DNA of 64,000 nt from Oceanospirillum linum (GTDB lineage: Bacteria > Pseudomonadota > Gammaproteobacteria > Pseudomonadales > Halomonadaceae), in NCBI RefSeq assembly GCF_001995095.2, contig NZ_MTSD02000003.1, positions 186,001 to 250,000 on the forward strand, written 5' to 3'. Below are positions 1 to 8,019 of this stretch, piece by piece; the stretch's first letter is position 1; every line of letters begins with the position of its first letter. The notes under the pieces were generated by a model. That model saw only the letters and a list, made by a program, of their open reading frames with translations, was not told the DNA's origin and searched no databases. A program made the translations under genes and the position numbers.

Positions 1-302
1 GCGCTCGGAATAGAGTCATCCAGCTTAATCAGAGGCATACCTGCCTTAACCATCTGGCCTTCACGGAATAAAATTTTTGCAACCCGGCCCGCCACTTCAG
101 GACTGATGACAACAGACTCATCCGCTGAAAGGGAACCAACCACCTCCACCGTGCGTTCAAGAGTTTCTGCCTGTACAACCTGTGCCTCCACCGGCATCGG
201 AGGCATTTCTGCTGCATTGGCCTTAATGGCGCTGAAAGTAAGGGCACTGATGAAAGGTAACAAAGCACCGAATGTCAGTGTCCGGGAAAGGGAGTGTTTC
301 AT
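1..302 (-). CDS. RND efflux periplasmic adaptor (membrane fusion protein), N-terminal part
   Basis: The frame opens at ATG 302 and runs off the left edge, leaving about 100 residues. It starts with a signal peptide (MKHSLSRTLTFGALLPFISA then an Ala-rich cleavage region). The sequence VVGSLSADESVVISPEVAGR and the following KAGMPLIKLDD match the beta-barrel and biotinyl-lipoyl N-terminal region of HlyD/AcrA-type adaptors. Such proteins link an inner-membrane RND pump to an outer-membrane channel in the periplasm. The pump gene should lie beyond the left edge. The substrate cannot be inferred. The family is clear from the N-terminus alone. Confidence 0.8.
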   Translation of the reverse strand, partial: MKHSLSRTLTFGALLPFISALTFSAIKANAAEMPPMPVEAQVVQAETLERTVEVVGSLSADESVVISPEVAGRVAKILFREGQMVKAGMPLIKLDDSIPS

Positions 303-651
303 GTAATTGAGCCTCTGCTTATCCTTGAGCATGTTGTGTTGCTGAGCTGCTTGCTTTATACAGTCTTGTTGAACAACGTATGCTGCCGTTGTCGGCGACA
401 TGTAGCGTTCGTACTCGAACTATCAGCGAGTCATACACGAGCTACGTCGCACAGGACAAATGGATTGATATGTAAAATAACGGACTATGATACTCAGCTT
501 TAAGGCGCATCATAGAGGAACAATTAATCGTCAATCATCCTGTGAGTAATAACCCGGAGAATCGAGTATCTCAGATATTTTTTCAATGAGAAATCCAAAT
601 GATTTTACCTGAAACCGGCCACGCTCTGTACCGCACCCGGAAAGCTGCATC
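303..651. other. Intergenic region without a recognisable gene
   Basis: This lies between the adaptor start and the ZIP transporter stop. I see no convincing ORF with a ribosome binding site, no terminator hairpin with a T-tract and no tRNA. It must hold the adaptor promoter, which I cannot place. Confidence 0.5.
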
Positions 652-1374
652 TCAGCCATGAACCAGTATTTGCTGCCCCAAAAGCCCGGTAAGAAAACCT
701 GCAACCGCCGCCATTGGTGGCCACCAGTCCTTATCAAGACGAACCTGGGGTGCAATATCCTGGAACGTCAGATAAAGAATGCCGCCAGTCGCCCAAAGCA
801 TAATGAAGCCGAGCGCCATTTCCATTTCTGAAAGCCAGACAAAACCTACCCAGGCAGAGAACGGGCCAATAGGTACCAGCAGAATAAAGAAGATCAGGAT
901 TTTCCGACACTGCCCCGGACGAACAGCGATCATTTCACGGTACGCATTAAAGCCTTCCGGCAGATTCTGCAGCGCCATCAGTAGCGCCAACAGCAAACCA
1001 CTCTCACTCCCCAGGGCCAGAGAAGCGCCCAGGGCCATCGCCTCTGGCATAAAATCCAGCAACATCGCCAGTAACTGGGCCGTTGAACCGCCCTGACGAC
1101 TCAGAATGATATCCGCAACCATGAACATCAGGCCGCCACTTAGCACCGCAACTGCAACCCATACCGTTGATAGTGATTTCTGGCCTTCCGGCACCAGAAC
1201 CAGCGCAACGGCGGCCAACAGGACACCCGCTCCATAGGCAATCACCGAGTGCTTCAGCTCCTGCTCAAGCCACTGATTCTGAAAGCGCTCAATTCGGGCC
1301 AGAAAACCGCCCAAAGGTATGGTTATCGCTGCAAGCGTCGAATAAAGCAACGCCAGCTTCAGGGCTTCAGACAT
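652..1374 (-). CDS. ZIP family metal transporter
   Basis: A 240-residue polytopic membrane protein. Two ZIP signatures are visible on adjacent helices: DFMPEAMALGA and LQNLPEGFNAYRE, where the conserved Pro-Glu pairs line the metal path of ZIP proteins. The C-terminus ends with a further helix pair. An upstream in-frame extension to 1458 exists, but ATG 1374 has a good AAGAAGG ribosome site nine bases away, so I chose it. Zinc or another divalent cation is the likely substrate by family. The first signature has Asp in place of the usual His (HxxPE), so selectivity may differ. It shares strand with the next two membrane proteins but is separated from them by gaps of about 100 bases or more. 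Confidence 0.8.
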   Translation of the reverse strand: MSEALKLALLYSTLAAITIPLGGFLARIERFQNQWLEQELKHSVIAYGAGVLLAAVALVLVPEGQKSLSTVWVAVAVLSGGLMFMVADIILSRQGGSTAQLLAMLLDFMPEAMALGASLALGSESGLLLALLMALQNLPEGFNAYREMIAVRPGQCRKILIFFILLVPIGPFSAWVGFVWLSEMEMALGFIMLWATGGILYLTFQDIAPQVRLDKDWWPPMAAVAGFLTGLLGQQILVHG

Positions 1375-1473
1375 GATGCATCCCTTCTTATATATTCTGA
1401 TCAGAAAAAAGCTCGTTAAAGCATTCAGAAGGCTACAGTAAAGCCCTTGTGACTGCACTTTTATCCTACTGAA

Positions 1474-2244
1474 TCAGGCTATAAAACTCTGCCAGAGAAG
1501 GCGCAAAGCCAGTAGCGTGACAATCAGTGCAAAACCCCGACGAAACAGATGCCCCGGAATCCGGTTCAGCAGCTTAAGTCCCAACCAGGTCCCGAAAGCA
1601 CCGGCAGCAATCATTAATACAATCGGTACCAACCATGCAGAAAAGTGGAAGCCCAATGCCCCAAAGACAACCGCCTTGGTCACATGCTGAAATGACATAC
1701 ATGCAGAGAAGGTTGCGGTTGTGGATAATTTATCCTGACCCAACCGGTGCACAAAGGCCGCCACTAAAGGACCTGTCGCCCCAACGAACATAGAGATCAG
1801 GGTTGTCAGTCCTCCGGCAAAAACGGTTTTAGCACCACTTACAGCCAGTTTTTTCGGCTTTGGCCCCCAAACCATATAGAGAATAAAAAACGCTACAGCC
1901 CCCTGAATCCAGTCAACCGGTAGCTGAACAAGCACCTGAGACGCGATCAAAGCTCCCAGCATAGCGCCCAGAGTAAACCTCAACACCATTGGCCAGTGAA
2001 TATGTCGGCGGGTCATCAGTGCCCGATTCGCATTGGAACCAAACTGTACTAAACCATGCACCGGGATCAGAGCCAGAGGAGGCAGCAGCGTTGCCATCAC
2101 CGCCAGCAGCAGTACACCTCCGCCAATGCCCATGGCTGCGGTGATAAAAGAGGTCACTCCGCTGGTAAGCACCAGCCAAAAGAGATGAAGATTAGAAAGC
2201 CCTTCCGCTAAAGGCATTATCCAAAACGCCTGCAGATCCGTCAT
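1474..2244 (-). CDS. TauE/SafE family sulfite exporter-like membrane protein
   Basis: About 256 residues with roughly eight hydrophobic helices. The N-terminal SFITAAMGIGGGVLLLAVMA and the mid-protein FVGATGPLVAAFVHRLG are the paired half-repeats typical of the TauE/SafE (DUF81) family. Family members export sulfite, sulfoacetate or related anions, but most are uncharacterised. A GTG at 2256 is possible. I prefer ATG 2244 because AGGTGG lies eight bases upstream. No neighbouring sulfur-metabolism gene is visible, so the substrate is unknown. Confidence 0.8.
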   Translation of the reverse strand: MTDLQAFWIMPLAEGLSNLHLFWLVLTSGVTSFITAAMGIGGGVLLLAVMATLLPPLALIPVHGLVQFGSNANRALMTRRHIHWPMVLRFTLGAMLGALIASQVLVQLPVDWIQGAVAFFILYMVWGPKPKKLAVSGAKTVFAGGLTTLISMFVGATGPLVAAFVHRLGQDKLSTTATFSACMSFQHVTKAVVFGALGFHFSAWLVPIVLMIAAGAFGTWLGLKLLNRIPGHLFRRGFALIVTLLALRLLWQSFIA

Positions 2245-2397
2245 ATTGCCTACCACCTATTCAGATAAAACCCGATTAAAAGCCGCTCAGAAAAGCTGAT
2301 ACCCGATGACATGACAAATGCTGGGCACCCAGCTCTTAAGGATCACGTTATATCACGAAGTGCTCTGTTTTTACCTATCTGAACGACTCATCAGAAA

Positions 2398-3078
2398 TCA
2401 GCTTTGCGCAGGCTGCACAACGGCTGAGACCTGATCCGATGACCCGGACGCATCCTTCTCTGGTTTTTTCTCTGACTTAACGCCATTCTGAAGCTTAGGT
2501 TGAGTATTCTGTTGACGGTATCGACCAATAATCGAGCCCATCACCACAGTGACAAGCAGTGAAGCAAACCACAACTCCGCGCCAAACAGCCACAAGCCGA
2601 TACCTATGGTAATCGCATCAATTACTAACAGTGCCCAGCCACGATTTACTCCCCAGGCCCGCTCCATATAAAGCGCCAGCACAGTAAATCCGCCGGTTGA
2701 AGCATTGTGCTGAAACAGCGTCACAATACCGAAAGCCATCAGAGCGCCCGCCGCCAAAGCTCCCAAAACGGCAGAGCCAAGATCCAGTACCACATACTGT
2801 CCAATCAGGTCGGTCAAGACACCAGTCAATGTCACCGCCAGGGCTGTACGCAAGGTAAATGCCCAGCCTTTTTCGTAGTAAGCCAACAGATAAAATGGCA
2901 GATTGATCACCAGAAAAACCTGACCAAAAGAGAGATCAGCCAATAAGCGATCACCGATCAGACCGACACCTGTAATGCCTCCGACAGCAACCTGACTAGA
3001 CTGCAAAAACAGAATACCCAGCGCCATCAGAAAACTACCTTCAAGAATACCTAACCCGTTATGTGCATGACGTTTCAT
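2398..3078 (-). CDS. YitT family membrane protein
   Basis: 226 residues with five or six membrane helices. GITGVGLIGDRLL and HNASTGGFTVLALYMER are typical YitT/DUF161 half-repeat motifs. The hydrophilic, Lys- and Gln-rich C-terminal tail of about 45 residues lacks the DUF2179 domain that longer YitT proteins carry. Upstream ATGs at 3105 and 3096 have no ribosome site; ATG 3078 is preceded by GTGAGAG. The molecular function of the family is not established. Confidence 0.78.
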   Translation of the reverse strand: MKRHAHNGLGILEGSFLMALGILFLQSSQVAVGGITGVGLIGDRLLADLSFGQVFLVINLPFYLLAYYEKGWAFTLRTALAVTLTGVLTDLIGQYVVLDLGSAVLGALAAGALMAFGIVTLFQHNASTGGFTVLALYMERAWGVNRGWALLVIDAITIGIGLWLFGAELWFASLLVTVVMGSIIGRYRQQNTQPKLQNGVKSEKKPEKDASGSSDQVSAVVQPAQS

Positions 3079-3606
3079 AACGCTCTCACTTTTCATATTA
3101 CGCATTTTATTGCAGAAATAGTGAAACGCTCGGCTTTCCCGGACAGCATATGCTCATCAGGAAAAACAGCGTTCATGGAACGGAGATCAAACTCCGCAAA
3201 GCGAAAAAGGAGCGTTAGCTCTGGAAAACACGCTGCTGCAGCTGAGCTTCAGAGAAAAGAAATTCGTTCGGTTTACTTTTGGCGGTTTTGATCGCCCGAA
3301 CCGGTGACAAACGCAGCATAGAGCAACAGCCGCTTAATACAGACGCGTAGGAACACTGGCGTGCCATGCACCAGTTCAGACACATCAGTAAATTAATGGA
3401 AGCTCTTGTGATCAATGCTGACTTTGTCCTGCTAAGAGGTAGGTAAATACAGCGCGTATTGTACGAGGTTTAATAACAGGCGCAAGAGGTGTCCCACTGA
3501 AACGTTATCATCGCTCGGCAAAGTGATTTTACAGCTGGCAAGCCACAGTTACAGTCGCGATATTGTACCTGCGCATTCAAAATCAAAGGCATCAACTGAC
3601 AGAGAG
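3079..3606. other. Intergenic region, nothing recognised
   Basis: About 530 bases between the YitT-like gene and the GT9 gene. Short ORFs exist on both strands but none has a convincing ribosome site or resembles a known protein. I see no tRNA, no strong terminator and no long repeat. Confidence 0.4.
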
Positions 3607-4695
3607 TCAATCTACCGCCTGCATCGGCACCATGCTCAACAAAGCTGACCGAACCCGCTCAACACTCAGGTCATGAATACAGGGGTCAGTAGCTTTGTTT
3701 TTATGCTGACGACACACCAGATCATGACAGGGCTGGCAGGTTCGGTCGCTGCTGACCGTTTTCACCTGAGCTCGCTGGGGTGTGGATTGATTGCCCTGCA
3801 GGTCATGATCTTCCGGAATAACAACATCCAGCTCACCGCTACCTCTTAACATGACCAGAGGGTGATTCAGAGCCCGGCATAGCTGGCTGTACAGTGTCTC
3901 CTGAGCCAGAACCGCACGGCTTTGCGCCAGAAGATCCAGTTTATCATCCCAGGCCAGCCGCCCACTCAGATTACTGACATCCATCTGACGTTCATGATCT
4001 AAACCTGCACAGATCTGTTCACAGAAAGCCCGTTCGGTTCTTGGAGCGATCAACCAAACCTGCCAGCCCTGATCGATCAGCTGTTCTGCCAGTTTGGTCC
4101 AGCGCTCGATCGGCCAGCGTTGCCCGGATCTCAGATCACCACCGGGGCAAAACACCATCGCCGGACGCTCCGGGTCCAGATGGTGTTCTTTACTCAGCGC
4201 CCAGGCGTTATCCCGGTCAGAAAACAGCTCAGGCTCCAGCGGCTCATCACTCATCTCCCCATGATCATCCGCTAACGCCAGATAGCGGCTGCGACGGGTT
4301 GGAAATTTTCCCACGGGCATCCAGCGGGCATCGTTAATCAGCATAAACCGGAATCGCCCTAACGTGCCGCTGCGACGGTCAATACCAGCCATCCAGGGAA
4401 CCAGAGATGGTTTCCATCGAGAGGTAAAAACCAGCGCCTGATCAAAGGGTTCAAACGCCTTCTGCCACTCTTCCAGCTGACGACCAGCGATCCAAAATAA
4501 CTTTCCGGCAGCCTTGGTATCAGGCAAGGTCAGTAAATCATCCAACCCAACCAGACGACGGGCCAGCGAGTGCAGATGGGCAGGTGCCATCAAGCTGATA
4601 CGACACTCCCTGTGCTTACGGATCAGGCGCTGAATAACGCACTGTACATCCAGCAAAGCATCTGGGGTTTCATCGGCAATCAACAAAATTTTCAT
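3607..4695 (-). CDS. Glycosyltransferase family 9 (heptosyltransferase-like)
   Basis: 362 residues with the two-domain GT-B layout of heptosyltransferases. The N-terminus MKILLIADETPDALL replaces the usual ILxxxxxLGD start. The second half has the nucleotide-sugar motif region FCPGGDLRSGQRWP followed by IERWTKLAEQL, and later LAQSRAVLAQETLYSQLCRA, comparable to the T-x-x-x-H acceptor region of GT9. The C-terminal segment is Cys/His-rich (DRTCQPCHDLVCRQ), which also occurs in GT9 proteins that end with a small cysteine cluster. A role in lipopolysaccharide core assembly at the inner membrane is inferred. No other LPS gene is adjacent. Confidence 0.72.
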   Translation of the reverse strand: MKILLIADETPDALLDVQCVIQRLIRKHRECRISLMAPAHLHSLARRLVGLDDLLTLPDTKAAGKLFWIAGRQLEEWQKAFEPFDQALVFTSRWKPSLVPWMAGIDRRSGTLGRFRFMLINDARWMPVGKFPTRRSRYLALADDHGEMSDEPLEPELFSDRDNAWALSKEHHLDPERPAMVFCPGGDLRSGQRWPIERWTKLAEQLIDQGWQVWLIAPRTERAFCEQICAGLDHERQMDVSNLSGRLAWDDKLDLLAQSRAVLAQETLYSQLCRALNHPLVMLRGSGELDVVIPEDHDLQGNQSTPQRAQVKTVSSDRTCQPCHDLVCRQHKNKATDPCIHDLSVERVRSALLSMVPMQAVD

Positions 4696-4803
4696 GGCAG
4701 GCTCGTTCGCTACAGGTCTGAGAGAATCACAGCATATTACTGCCCAAGGCAGCTTTTACAAGGGGAGCAGCGGTGATTGCAGGGTAAAGCTATGACAGGG
4801 CCA

Positions 4804-6723
4804 TTAACTCCGCCGTTCAAGCAACCAGGTTGCCATCTGGGTTAATGCCTGTGAGTTATCGATGTCGCTGATCGCTTCAATCGCCCGATAGTAGTGCCGA
4901 TACAGATGTTCAGTCGCACCCTGGCGCCCCAGGCAACGGACAAAGGTGGAAGCCTGATTCCGTGCATCCAGTTGCGCGGGCTTACCCAGTGTCGCCTCAT
5001 CGGACTCCACATCCAGCAGATCATCTTTAATCTGAAATGCGATACCCAGATGGTATGCATACTGCTGTAAACACGCGATATGCTGCTCCGGCTGTCCGGT
5101 GAGAAGCGCGGGCAACACCAGTGCACTCTCTATAGCGTAAGCGGTTTTCTTCAGACTGATCTCTTCCAGTGCCTCAATGGTTAAACTTTTGCCCTGGGCT
5201 TCCAGGTCCAACCATTGGCCGTGGCAGATCTTTTGGCTGAGCTGGCTGGCGTACTCCAGAGATTTCAGCAGATGCTCTGCCTTAAATCGTCCCATACCGG
5301 CATGGGTTTCCACCGCCTTCAGGATCAGGTTCACTGCAGAGATCTCAGCCTTAGCTTCACTCTTCAGATGTTGATGCAGGGTTGGCTTACCCCGGCGCAG
5401 ATCAGAGTTATCCTGACTGGGCTTATCATCCAGAATCAGTGACGCGGTGTGCATATATTCGATAAACCGCACCACAGGTGCGATCTCATCAAATGTCAGG
5501 TTCAGGCAATCCTGGCCGTAGAGAACACACAGCACGCCCCGAAAGTATTTACCACCGGCTGACAGCGAGTAGTTCGCAGCCTCTTCCAGAGGGTTACCGG
5601 CACTCAGTGGCAGCTGTTTTCTGATCTCTGCCTGAATCGCTTTAATGCGCTGCGTCAGTGCACCTGCATCTTTCTGCTCGCTCTGTTTTTCCTGAAGCTG
5701 CTGTTGCAGCTGTGTACTGAAAAGCTTATCCAACCAGCCCATTTCCAGCGGCAGATCAAGGGCTGACAATACCGCCTGCTGAATCGGCTGTAGTTCGGGA
5801 CAACCCTGAGTTAACCGCCCCATTCGCTCAGAAAAACCCGCCTTACCCAGTGTTTCCAGCAGGGATTTATGACTGTTAATACAGCGCTTTATCAGGAGAC
5901 TTTTGGTCTGAGGTTCATTGCGATAACAGCGATAAATCAGATGGTGCAGTAATGCCCAGTACAGACGATAAGGGTGAACCCCATCATAAAGGCTGTTCTG
6001 ATGGATCAGGGCAACAAAAGGAGTGATATTGCCCTCCGGATAATCCAGATCTACATCTTTCAGGTCATCATGCAGCTGGTTAAACAGCCCAAAGTACTGA
6101 TAGTTACCTAAGGTAACCCGATTGGAGACCAGTGCATCCGCCAGAATTCTGGAACGGCTCGACTTGTTAATCATCCCCAGCCATACCGGACCAGCATCCG
6201 CCTGCTGGGATTTCAGAAAGATATAGGCCTGATCCAGAAATGCCTCAAAGTGGCCTGATTGCTGCTGCTGAATAAAGCTGAAAGCCTCTGCCAACTCATC
6301 AAAAACATAGTTTAACCACCGGGTTTGTATGCCAGCACTGCACGGATCGGGTGCCAAATCCGTTTTTTCCAAAGCCGGTCTGTGAACGACCCCCTGCAGA
6401 ATGGAGTGTTCAAGGGCCAGATTAAAACATCTTTGCTGATCCGCTGTGAGTAGCTGGGAATCCTGCAGATCATCAATCAGCGGATAGGTCAGCCCATAGT
6501 AGTACCCCAGCCGGATCGACTGTTCAAAGTCAGCAAGCGCACCTTTGCTTTGCCACTCGTTCATCAAAACACCGGCGATAACTTTCAGTAGCTTACGCAT
6601 CCCCTGGTGGGCCGCCAGTGCTTCCGGCAGCTCCTGCTTTAAACGATAGATTTTGGCCGACAGCCAGATAAAAGCACGCTCAGCCTGATGCTTTTTTGCC
6701 CAGCGCAAGCCTTGCAGCATCAT
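4804..6723 (-). CDS. Polyprenyl synthetase family protein with two class I isoprenoid synthase-like domains
   Basis: 639 residues. The C-terminal half (about 345-639) is a clear trans-prenyltransferase: GGKYFRG at 390, first Asp-rich motif DDKPSQD at 432 followed by DLRRGKPT, KKTAY at 524, and second Asp-rich motif DDLLD at 567. The N-terminal half has a matching but diverged pair, DDLQD at 84 and DDLKD at 219. Both pairs are 135 residues apart, which suggests a duplicated alpha fold. The start ATG overlaps the stop of the upstream 129-residue gene by ATGA, so translation is probably coupled. The distinct housekeeping octaprenyl synthase IspB is elsewhere in this window. Product and substrate are unknown; farnesyl or geranylgeranyl diphosphate chemistry is possible. 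Confidence 0.75.
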   Translation of the reverse strand: MMLQGLRWAKKHQAERAFIWLSAKIYRLKQELPEALAAHQGMRKLLKVIAGVLMNEWQSKGALADFEQSIRLGYYYGLTYPLIDDLQDSQLLTADQQRCFNLALEHSILQGVVHRPALEKTDLAPDPCSAGIQTRWLNYVFDELAEAFSFIQQQQSGHFEAFLDQAYIFLKSQQADAGPVWLGMINKSSRSRILADALVSNRVTLGNYQYFGLFNQLHDDLKDVDLDYPEGNITPFVALIHQNSLYDGVHPYRLYWALLHHLIYRCYRNEPQTKSLLIKRCINSHKSLLETLGKAGFSERMGRLTQGCPELQPIQQAVLSALDLPLEMGWLDKLFSTQLQQQLQEKQSEQKDAGALTQRIKAIQAEIRKQLPLSAGNPLEEAANYSLSAGGKYFRGVLCVLYGQDCLNLTFDEIAPVVRFIEYMHTASLILDDKPSQDNSDLRRGKPTLHQHLKSEAKAEISAVNLILKAVETHAGMGRFKAEHLLKSLEYASQLSQKICHGQWLDLEAQGKSLTIEALEEISLKKTAYAIESALVLPALLTGQPEQHIACLQQYAYHLGIAFQIKDDLLDVESDEATLGKPAQLDARNQASTFVRCLGRQGATEHLYRHYYRAIEAISDIDNSQALTQMATWLLERRS

Positions 6724-7109
6724 ATCAGGGTGTCCATCGAGATATTATCTGCCGTAGCGTCAGTAAGCCTCTTTGCCAGGTCATCAGCCAGATCATTGAT
6801 ACTATCCGCGACATCGGCCTGGTTCAGATCCAAATCAAGATCCCGGACATACAGATAGGCAAGGGATTCCCGCAGATAACGCTTTAGTTTTTTCTCACTG
6901 GCCAGTTTTTTAATAAAAGCCGGGCTGTTAAAAAAACTCAGTTTGTGCGCCAATGAAACTTTGGGTGCACTCTGGCTCCATTGGTGGATATCTTCTGCAA
7001 GGCTGGGGAAGGTGCCGGGATTCTGACTCTCAGCCAACAGGGTGTCCAGAAAGCATTGCGCCTGTTCCTGAGCATGGGCAAAGCCCTGTATCCTACGTGG
7101 ATTTGTCAT
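6720..7109 (-). CDS. Hypothetical protein coupled to the two-domain isoprenoid synthase
   Basis: 129 residues, predicted mostly helical, acidic, without signal peptide or membrane segment. It contains a DLDLDLNQADVADSINDLADD stretch rich in Asp. It ends in a four-base ATGA overlap with the start of the 639-residue synthase and lies in a different frame. I do not recognise the family. It could be an accessory subunit, or the N-terminal part of an ancestral 770-residue protein split by a frameshift. The clean ATGA overlap favours two coupled genes. Only a weak ribosome site precedes ATG 7109. Confidence 0.6.
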   Translation of the reverse strand: MTNPRRIQGFAHAQEQAQCFLDTLLAESQNPGTFPSLAEDIHQWSQSAPKVSLAHKLSFFNSPAFIKKLASEKKLKRYLRESLAYLYVRDLDLDLNQADVADSINDLADDLAKRLTDATADNISMDTLI

Positions 7110-7236
7110 GTTACTGGCTCAGAGTCCTGTTCGCTGGCGTTGGGGTGATGATATTGATTAAGGTTATGGTTCATTATGCGGATCACAGTAATGACATCAA
7201 TGTAGAATAGCAACTTATATGCAGGAGGCTGCGAAC

Positions 7237-7308
7237 ATGAAGCCAGAGGCTGGTCGGGACTCGATATTCATTCAGCAGAAACTGCCTGAGACTCCGGTAA
7301 AAAAATGA
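7237..7308 (+). CDS. 23-residue leader ORF coupled to the VTT-domain gene
   Basis: ATG 7237 is preceded by a perfect AGGAGG eight bases upstream. The frame encodes 23 residues (MKPEAGRDSIFIQQKLPETP plus VKK) and ends in TGA, sharing ATGA with the start of the next gene at 7305. That gene has no good ribosome site of its own, so the small ORF probably drives its translation by coupling. The peptide itself resembles nothing I know. This is inferred from the arrangement alone. Confidence 0.5.
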   Translation: MKPEAGRDSIFIQQKLPETPVKK

Positions 7309-7886
7309 AAAAACACCTCATTAACTACTTTAACGGCATTGCCGATCAGAAATGGCTCTACCCGGCGCTGTTTGTCTTTTCCTTTCTGGAATCCATCATT
7401 ATTCCGATTCCCCTGGAGCTTGTACTGGTGCCGTTAATGCTGCAAGCCTCATCCCGACGGATCTGGTTGCTGGCCGGTATCGCTCTGCTCGGCTTTCTGG
7501 CCGGAGCCACGCTTGGCTATTTCAGTGCCATACATCTTCTTGACCAGCTGGAGCCAAGGTTGCTGCAGTCTCAGGAGAGCCAGCAGTATTATCAGGCCGC
7601 ACTAACCGAAATGCAGGAAAACGGCTTCTGGTATCTGCTGACCGTTGGTATTACACCCTTGCCCACACAGATCGCCATGCTGGCTGCCGGTAGCACTGCA
7701 TTTCCGTTCGGCCTGTTTCTGCTGGCAATGCTGGTGACACGCTCAATTCGCTACTTTTCCATCGCCTGGGTGATGAGCTTATGGGGGAAACCGGGTTATC
7801 GCTGGCTGAAAAGCCATAAATCGAGAGCCAAGAAACTAGCAGTGCTGTTGCTTGTTATTTTAGCTCTGTATGAGCTGGCGTTCTGA
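7305..7886 (+). CDS. YqaA/DedA-like VTT-domain membrane protein
   Basis: 193 residues with about four to five membrane helices. FLESIIIPIPLELVLVPLML corresponds to the first conserved amphipathic/re-entrant segment of the VTT (SNARE-associated) domain, and GITPLPTQIAMLAAGS to the second. DedA/VTT proteins act in the inner membrane and are linked to lipid flipping and proton-motive-force homeostasis; YqaA-type members are less studied. Start ATG 7305 overlaps the leader ORF stop. A strong terminator follows 58 bases after the stop. Confidence 0.75.
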   Translation: MKKHLINYFNGIADQKWLYPALFVFSFLESIIIPIPLELVLVPLMLQASSRRIWLLAGIALLGFLAGATLGYFSAIHLLDQLEPRLLQSQESQQYYQAALTEMQENGFWYLLTVGITPLPTQIAMLAAGSTAFPFGLFLLAMLVTRSIRYFSIAWVMSLWGKPGYRWLKSHKSRAKKLAVLLLVILALYELAF

Positions 7887-7943
7887 AAACAGCACCTCTG
7901 TTCCCTGAGAGTCGTCTGAGAACAGCGCTAAAAACACATAAAA

Positions 7944-7979
7944 ATACCCGCTGAGTCACCGCAGCGGGTATCGTTTTTT
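7944..7979. terminator. Bidirectional rho-independent terminator
   Basis: Arms ATACCCGCTG and CAGCGGGTAT (10 bp, 8-base loop) are followed by a T-run on the plus strand. An A-rich stretch on the left can serve the minus strand. It sits between the convergent VTT-domain gene and glnE. Confidence 0.85.
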
Positions 7980-8019
7980 GGGCACGTTAACATGGTTTAA
8001 ACGTTACAGACGCCAGAAA

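Noticed and set aside
3215-3415. A 66-codon minus-strand ORF in the gap after the YitT-like gene
   Set aside because: No ribosome site, no recognisable protein, and Cys/Met-rich composition unlike its neighbours.
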